NCBI GenBank assembly: GCA_000310025.1
Contig: FN648814.1
Coordinates: forward strand, 1-11,290
From: Ectocarpus siliculosus
Taxonomy: Eukaryota > Sar > Phaeophyceae > Ectocarpales > Ectocarpaceae
Direction of reading: 5' to 3'
DNA: 11,290 nucleotides
Numbering within the stretch: the stretch's first letter is position 1; every line of letters begins with the position of its first letter. Of this stretch, positions 1 through 8,400 are shown piece after piece. The notes under the pieces are model-generated. The model was not told where the DNA came from, did no database searches, and saw nothing but the letters and a program-made list of their open reading frames with translations. The position numbers and the translations under genes were made by a program.

Positions 1-460
1 TGGCGAACACATGGTAAGCCAGCAATTGAACCGGAAACGTGACGACGCCGTTGACGTTGTGGCGATGAAGCGGAGCCCAGGAGAATCCCTCGATGTCCGG
101 ACACTCCACTACTGGCTCCCCCAACGACAATGGTGCTTCATCTTGGAACACAAAGGGAATGCTCGGAGAACTGCTGGATGCAATCGGCGCAGGAGGAAGG
201 AGTCCTAGACTCTGGGCACTTCCAGTGATCATGTTCGGAGCATTGCTGCTCGCGATCGGCGCGGGCGAGAGAAGCTCAAGGCCCGGCGTACTTCCTCCCT
301 TCCGATCAGGGACAAACTTCGAGGCGTTTCTACTCCTAGCGGCTTTCCTAAAGCACGCGACGAGAGCCCCAACGAGGCCAGGCGGATCTTGTGGAGTAGG
401 GTCCGCCCCATGGGTTGCCCGAAAGGTGTTGTTCACGCGGGTGGCGGGCGTGTTGTTTAC
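1..460 (-). CDS. Exon J: Pro/Ser-rich tail with tandem repeat, runs off the window
   Basis: The acceptor is TTTTGTAG|GTAAAC, in phase with exon I. The minus frame is open for 153 codons to the window edge with no stop. It has no early ATG, so an ATG-to-stop search misses it. The peptide starts VNNTPATRVNNTFRATHGAD with three N-x-S/T sequons (NNT, NNT, NAS). A basic part (FRKAARSRNASKF) follows, then a tandem 24-residue repeat built on LLxPAPIASS. The end (PDIEGFSWAPLHRHNVNGVV, then TFPVQLLAYHVFA) looks like the start of a folded segment. Whether the exon ends near base 1 or beyond cannot be told. Confidence 0.8.
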
Positions 461-2424
461 CTACAAAATACGAAAACCGCAACCAAAGTGTTGACACACA
501 TGCACAGACTGGTAAAGCATGACGAAAAGGAACGGTAGGATAACATAACGTGCAAGCGGCGACGGAGTACGAAAACATGGCGCAGAAGAGAGAAAGAGCT
601 TCGAGGCAGACGACCTTTCCTCAGAACAAACGCCGCAGGGGCCCAAGAGGATCTGCCATACTTGGTAGCTGTAATGTTGGCCATGAGAGTGGTGGTAATG
701 GCAAGGAGGAGAACGAAGGCGCCCACAAACGAAAGCGCGTACAAAACAGCGACCTAGTATTATTACCTACTGTTTCTGTTATTTAATCAAGAGGGTAGCT
801 TAGACTCCGCCATGACGTCATGATGTCCGCTCGCGGGGTCCTAGATGCCAAGGCCTTTGGTCAACAGCTATTGTGTTGTCGACTGCACAGAGACTAACCC
901 CATGTTTTTCGTCGGTTAGCCTGTGAGCGCGGTCGATGCAACTACTAAAACACCTATCTTTCAGTGGGCATGCGAACCTATGTAGCACCAGGCCCGCCTC
1001 AAGACTGGGTTCATTCGGCAACAGAACAAAACAGAAAATTAGACAGCAGAGCTGTTAGGTGGCTGTACCCCTAACCCTAGGCCAGAAATCATGAACTAAC
1101 TCACCCTTACGAAGTGCCCTACGATGGTGAAGATACGAGACGCCCTAGTTTTGGGCAAGATGCACATGCCGATGTCTTCAACAACCAGGGCCTCCAGGAG
1201 AACGAGCAGCCACATCCTTGCTACAGCGGGGGCGAGAAGGGCGAACGCAGGTGCGGCGCAAAACGCCTGCACTATGGCATTGAACACCGTCGTATGGGGG
1301 GCCGGCATCTCTCCCAACGATTTCCCGTCCAAAGTAGGCAGAAGCCTCCCCAGACACGTACTGACGGGAACAGACTTTGCATGCGAGTCCGGGACCTCGA
1401 AACGCTTTCCGGCCATGTCAGGGTCCTGTGCCAGGACTTCATTGCGAGCCAATAGAGCCGCTGGCCCGGGACACCAGGTAGACGCAATGTCATCCTCTGC
1501 GTCTCCCTCTGCGTCCCCGTCGTGAGACGATAAAAGATTCTTTTTTACCGAAGCAACTGCGTACGTCACCACCACGAGAAAATATCGTAGGTGAGCATCG
1601 AAGAGTACAATATTCTTCGAACTTTAAACTACAATGTAGCACAAGAGGAGAGAGAGAGAGAACGCGAATAACGGAAACTACTGACGTAGTCCTACCTAAC
1701 CCCCCGTACAAAAATGTAAACATTTAACAACAAAATACTTCACGGACGCTGAGCTTTTGTGCCTTTCAAAAAGGACCTAAAGGGCACCACAAGTAAACGG
1801 TCATTGGGGAGTGCGGAGTGCCGAGTGCGGATAAGAGGTATAGGCAGTATGAAATACACCTACGTAACGTGTAGAGAACTCTGATCAGAGAGCATGGAGT
1901 TGACGAACTCGCCCGTGTGCGCTGCTTACCGTCAAATTTGTTTTGCTTCTGGTTGTTGTTGGTGGCCAGGCGAACGTCTGAGGCGTTGGGCTAGCTTGGA
2001 GTACGGATGCGTAACTAAACATCATTATGCACGAGAGGAGCTGACTACAGAAGATCAGGCCAACATTCTACTCCGCATGTCATGTGTGTGATACGACGCG
2101 CAATTCTGCGAGATGTATGCACGTCTCGAAGCAGCGCGCACGCAGAGAGGGAGAGAGAGCGTTCCTCCCCGGCTAATACACACAACAGAGAATACTGACA
2201 GCCACGTATATATTGGAACACGGATGTTTCAGAGAGCACTATCGCTGGTGTGCCTTGCTCTGCTGAAAAGCCCAGTGCGTCGTGTATACACCCCAACGGG
2301 GACACGAAGATAGTAGTGTGAACGTGTTGCGTTTGTGCAGGAAGCTAAAGCGCCGGGCAGGAAAGGGAGAGCATATAATGCCATGTCAAAAGCGACAAGA
2401 TTAGGTAAGATTCCACGGGACAAA

Positions 2425-2477
<53 letters not shown>

Positions 2478-5400
2478 AATCCCCGGCGGTGCGGTTTAGT
2501 AGAAGGACCTGCTTGGAGATATTGGATTGATCCCCACTGAAAATACACACGACAAAGAACACAGACAGCCACGCATATATAGGAACACGAATGTTTTGCG
2601 AAAGCACTATCGCTGCTGTTTGTTGCTCTGTTGGAATGCCGGCGTGTGAGAGCCCGATAAATGAGAATACTGCTCTGTGGACGGCCCGCCGGAAATGTGT
2701 CTCTCGAATGGCGAAGAATGGCGAAACGATAACCGCAAGACGCAATGCAATACTGGAAGATGACGTTCGCAAAGAATGATCGAGGTTTCACAACACATAA
2801 ACCCAAAGAACGAATATTGATAAATTGGGTAAGGGAGGGGGGGACTGTGCGGCTCATGCGCCACACCGAAAGACGGGCGGTTTTGAAAAACCACAAGGCA
2901 AAGGCGTCTCTCGGTACCCCCCAGTACCAAAACATCTGAAAAATCAAGAAAACGACAAGCTAGGTGATCGGAGGAACACGGCGCGCCAACTTGAAGCTTG
3001 CTGAAAAACACAGCGAACTTGTGATTGTGTCAAAATCATTAAATGACCTCTCCAACACGAAACAAAGCGACGATACAAAATGACATTCAAAAACAATCTT
3101 AGGGACTCTCACTCCAAACCCGAACACAGCAAGGGCGGTCCTATTAGAAAACCTCACCTCGAGCCTCTTCCATGACATGATGGAAAACGGAGCGTAGAAG
3201 CTCCAGGAGACGTTCCCCGCCGTGTAGGAGCAGGTCTAGGCCCCGAGTCTTGGCTGGCATAACGTGGGTCTGGGAAACCAGAAATGCCCGACTGCGAGGA
3301 CCGAAACCGCCGCTTCTGAGTCCACCACCCCCTCTGATCAACAGCCCGATCGGCAGCCTGGTTGCGCCACCTTCCTTCATGATCCAAGATGCGTCGTCGC
3401 GGAGAGCTGCGGAGCAGGAACAAAGTCAGGCAACAAACACATACTAATGTATGAGATAGAGCGCGCGAAATGAAAGAGACTGCGTCAAAATGCAGTGTTC
3501 GCCAACATCTTCACCCGAGATAATTAAAGACCTACCGAGGAATCCACACGATGCCTGACCAGCACGAAGAGCCGACCCTACGCCACCCGCGATCCTCAGG
3601 GAAAGGCCGTCCATCCGAAGAACACTCTCGCCCACCGAGGGGAGGTGCCCGATAGGCAGCTGCCCGGGAATGACGTCGTCACAACGAGGATCCCCCAGGT
3701 CGGCGAGCGTGTTGAATCCAAACTTAATGGACTCCAACGAGCGGACGCACAACGCGTGCATGAGGCAAACTACCACCTCTGTGGGAAGAGCGAAAGTAGC
3801 GTCGATATCGTTCCAGCCACCAACCTGTACGCCAAATACCTCGCCCAACAAGTCAGCGCACATGCGCTCGAAACCCTGTGCTGCTCCGTCATCGGCACCA
3901 TCTGACTCTAAGAGGTAGGTGACCTCGGTGCGTAGCGATCCATTCGCGCCCTTCATCCCGGAAATGATTGCCAAGGCGGCTTCCCTGCCCTTGGCAACAG
4001 CTGCATGTGCCTCTCCCACACGCGCATCGGACAGGAACGCCCCGCTGACACCAACACCACGGAGTAGCTCTACAGCGTTGGAAACCCTTGAGCCCCGAAG
4101 AGCTACGGCCATGGCGTGCCCCTTAGAACTGTTCGTGGCATGCAAGACCGTCGGCGAATACACCTGGGTGTACCACAAGCGTGAGTTTTAACGTGTGATC
4201 GTAGCCACGAATTCCGTATCCGGTTGGATGTTGTTTACGATATTGACCGCGCTGAAGTATGGTAAGGAGAACATGGTAAGGAGTACAGAAAACGCACGTG
4301 GGCGCAATCGGATTCTGAATGCTCTTGACTTCATCGCACGCGGGTGCTATTCCAAGGATCACTGATCTCCATACAACGATAGTCGAACATAACCAACTCC
4401 GCCCAACAAGCTAACAGCAAATCCAACGATGAAAATACGAGGTACCTCTACTTGAGTGCCCCGGAACCACTCGCCGCACTCGGTATCGGTGTTATCGAAC
4501 GGAATATCAGTATGGGACAATCAAATTCAATATATATTCGAGATTGCTTTTTGACTGCACGGGGATCTGATATCACGGATACGTCCGACATCACCAAACC
4601 ATGCGTCCTCTCGTATCCTCACGATATTTCGACCGCAATATTGTTCTTTGTACCGAAACCACTCTCCATATTTTTATTCCCCGGCAAATCGTCATGAGTT
4701 ACGATTACGAAGTAGGTTAGGTTTAATAATCGAAACCTCCTAAACCAAAATCGCTCGGCAAGGCTGGAAGCATGTAGAGACACACGTAGAGACGTCATCG
4801 TTTGAGATAACGCGGATAAAGATCCGGGTGCGATCGTACTTCGGTATACCTACTGGTATCGTTGTACTACTTCAATTACACGTGCATAGCCGATGAAAAG
4901 ACCAAGCACCTCCACATTCTACACATAGACTACATATGGTAGGTACGATCCTATACCCATCGTACCCCTCCCATATGTGACATTCCGAGCCTAATAATCC
5001 TACCGGCTGGACACAGTCAACGGAAGGACGTCTAAGGCTTACAGAATAGCGAACGACCAAAGCCAAAGCCACTTGCACCCCACGCCATGTGCGCCTGATA
5101 TGCAATGCACACATTCACCAATAGAGCGCGTCGACGATTAGTTACGCAATATAACAGCAAGGTCTAAACCCCGTCATTGTCAAACCCTGAGCAAGAAGCA
5201 AAACAAATAACCAGACTACGATAATCCCAAGTTGCACGAAAAGTTGTCATCAAAAACAACCTTGGAGGCTGAGTCGAAATCCTAAGTGGCAGGTCTCAGG
5301 GGCTAGAAAGTAACCTCTACGGTTTCTTCAGGAACATCGAATTTTCTTCACTTAAAACAATCTGAAAACCGGAAACGATGCACTCACGTTCAAGTTTGTC

Positions 5401-8400
5401 CTCGAGATGACTCCCGCCAATTGTGCATCCGCTGAAGTAAGAGCGTTAGACGCATCGTCGAGGATAGAGTGTCGGGCGACGGCGGGTAGACTTGGTTTTC
5501 CATACGCTTGGCCTGCATCCAGCGGGACAGTAACAACGACATAGTCTTCAGCAGTCACAAGCCACGAGGAAGAAGGAGCAGAGCACGTGCAGCATGCGTC
5601 GCACCCCCAGCCGCCCCACGCCCCACCACGAAATAGAACCACGTGTTTCGAGAGCTATCACCATAAAGCGCGTTGCGCACGAAGTGTAACTACGTAGATC
5701 AGGCCGACAAATTTCCGTTCATCGCTACCGAGGCTAAGCCTTCAGGGGCACAGGAATCCACGAAACCTCACGAATCTTGTCCTGTTCTGCAGGTTGGGCT
5801 GGTGCGATAATTTCAGTTATGCACAACTGACACGATGTCGCCTGAGGCTTGATGAAACCTGCATCCCTACACGGACTTTTGCTCACGGCTAAAAACGGCT
5901 AATCCAATTGAGTAGGAAGAAGAGGGATGGAAGTCGATGTCCACCTCGCGTTAGTGGAAACGTACTGTGAAACCCTGACAACGTCCTACGGAAGAAGATC
6001 AGACGCCCCACAACTCACACCATCCGCCCCAAGAGCAAGTCAGCAAAAGTATTGTCGGATTCCGCCGACACAAAACATTTCACCACGAATAACCGTCCCT
6101 AGATGCCGTAAAAGCAGGAAGACAACTGACCAAGACAGAACCTAAGTTATGGTATGTTATTCTGCAAAGGGTGGGGCAGGGGAAGTCTCATGACCAAGGA
6201 TGTCTCCAAAGGACAGTACGGCACCTGAGATGGAGGCGCATTGGTCGGAACCAAAAAGGGAGTACTTGGTCACGTCGAAGCCCAGATCCGTGCCACGTCC
6301 TCCCTCGTATCCCACCCCGCTCCGACCTGAAGCCCCCCCACCAGCAGCATAGTAGTCGCCCCTCGGAGCAAGCAACACGTCGTCCGAGCCCTGTGCTCGT
6401 GACATCGTCACAGCCAGATCGACGGATATCTCGCTGCCAAAGCGATCTGCATTGAAAACAGTCGAAACCTCCGTAAACGCCGTACTCGCGAATGCGACCA
6501 TATTGTCGGCTAGGACGGTTTGCATGACTTCTTCACCGGGCTCGGTGAGGGGAGCCCAAAGCGCGTGCTGCAGGCAGGGAAATCATCGGGAGGGCAGGAT
6601 TTTTGCAAGGTGTAGTATGTAAGAGCGCTCATAACTACTTATCCAAACCCTTATCCAAACCCTTGCGGGACCTGTGGAAGAGCTGTGAAAGAGAGTACCC
6701 GGGACTAGTCCTTCAACATGTTGGAAACCTGACGAACACACGGAACGCCTAAGATTGGTTATTAAGACACAGCGGTACCGTGGGTGTTTGGATGCCTGCA
6801 AACACGCATTGAGCTATCCAAAACGCACAGAGACAAAAAGCAAACCCAGGTCAGGAAACGAGGTGGAGATCACCCCTGCCCGCTGCATGTTGTATGTCCG
6901 TTTATCCTGTTTGTATGCTCCCGATACATTTATATGTGGCGGGTGTCTCATAACAATAACAATGGAAGACCTAACCGAACGCACGCAGAGTTACGGATAA
7001 TTCAGGTTGAACCCGAACTTGCGATGTGTATCCGCGGACGTCAAGCGTTTCATTGTTGCCAGCCCCAAGGATACCGACAATCGTCGTGTTTGCTGCGTGA
7101 TGTGTGTTGATCTGTGTGTTTCTTCACCACCCTTCGACCCTCAAAAGAGTACTACTATTAGCGAACGCCGGGCATGTAGAAACACACACAGCGGTCGAAC
7201 ATATCTCCAGAGCCTTTCCTGACTCGTTTCACGACCACATTTGTAACCCTTCACCCACCTGTGACTACTAGCTACTGGGACGTGGTTCGCAGTCACTCGT
7301 AAATCCCCTGCGCGGCGAGACCTGCTTCGAGTAAGAGGGAAATCACTACGGTGGCCCAAGAAATGCGCGCGACAATTCCCCACCTTTTGGTTGAAGGCCT
7401 TCAATACAATCATGAAAGGCTGGGCGTCCGGCCTGAACTCGAGCCCGAATCCCCTAACCAACTCCCTGTTGAGTTTCTTGAAAAAAGAAGTGCGTGCGTC
7501 AGCCTCGGGCGGGAGATAGATCACCTCCTTGTGAGATGCGAGACGTAGCTGCTGGGTGGTGTGCGTAGGCCCCACAAATACCGCCCTGAACCCCTCACGC
7601 TTGCTTAGCGCAATTAAGGTCCTCGACAACGCCTCCTGGTAGACATCAACGTCGGGAATCGTTGCTCGTCTGGCGACGGTCCGGCCGTCCGGTGAATCGT
7701 TAGGATCCCTCCGGTACCTGATTTTCACACGAAAGCAAGTAGCAGGAGGTTAAACCTCACACGGCGGAGACACACGGCGAAGAAATACACGGCAAGTATG
7801 ATCCCATTCCCAAGCTAGCGGCTCAAGTAGTTTGCTCACGTCAGCATGATGAACATCTTGACTTCACCAAGGGAAGGCGAGCCATGTCCGAAACCAATCT
7901 GGAAGTTAGTGATGTGTTGGGCCTTGACCCTCGCGTCCTCGCCCGGCACAAGAAGACGATACTTGCCGCTAGCGATGCGTTCGCTCGGGAGGGGACGCTT
8001 CAAGAGTGACACCACTGCACCGTAATCTCCGCCAGTGATGACCTCCCCGGCTTCCGTCAAGTCGCAGCCAGTCTGAAACGAGGAACCACAAGAGCGTGGG
8101 ACAGCCACGGGTGTTGCCTGAGCCGAATGACATACAGCCAGGAACGGTGTAGGTCGGAGTCAAAGTATATAATCTTGACGCAACTTCGTACACCAGCATC
8201 GCCTGCTAAATGAACCCCGGCAAAGCGCGGTGCCCTCCACTGATACTCATTGCCTACCCTCAAGCCATCCAGGTCTATCCTGAGGGCGGCTTGCGCGCCT
8301 TCTTCCCTTTCCACATGATCCTTCGAAAGGTCCAGCACGTGCCCCTTCGGCATCCAAGCCCTCTTTATGGCCTCGTGTCCCCTGCATAACATGGACAAAG

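Larger units (their letters stand above)
1509..3157 (-). other. Intron 9 (1,649 bases), repeat-bearing
   Basis: This is the longest intron, running from GTGAGG to one of three possible acceptors near 1496-1556. It holds a 46-base GA microsatellite, a diverged duplicated segment and a short 7-base tandem (three units at 1809-1829, GAGTGC(G/C)). Minus-strand open frames across 2345-3011 are partly created by the GA tract (Leu-Ser runs) and have no splice sites in phase with the flanking exons, so I treat them as non-coding. Confidence 0.7.

Noticed and set aside
818-1021. Possible extra exon in intron 10
   Set aside because: Usable acceptors (CTCACAG or GTGCAG) give phases 2 or 1, whereas exons I and J need phase 0 on both sides.
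1894-2091. 65-residue plus-strand open frame with ATG
   Set aside because: No splice context, no recognisable sequence, and it lies inside intron 9; consistent with a chance frame.
2345-3011. Minus-strand open frames of 123-200 residues
   Set aside because: They include Leu-Ser runs produced by the GA microsatellite, have no splice signals in phase with exons H and I, and lie within intron 9.
4452-4697. 81-residue plus-strand open frame in intron 7
   Set aside because: It starts at TTG, not ATG, and has no coding-like composition or neighbours.
7384-8072. Glycosyltransferase domain in exons C-D
   Set aside because: The strand-helix alternation and a possible N-terminal anchor suggested it, but no DXD motif or family-specific donor-binding signature is visible.
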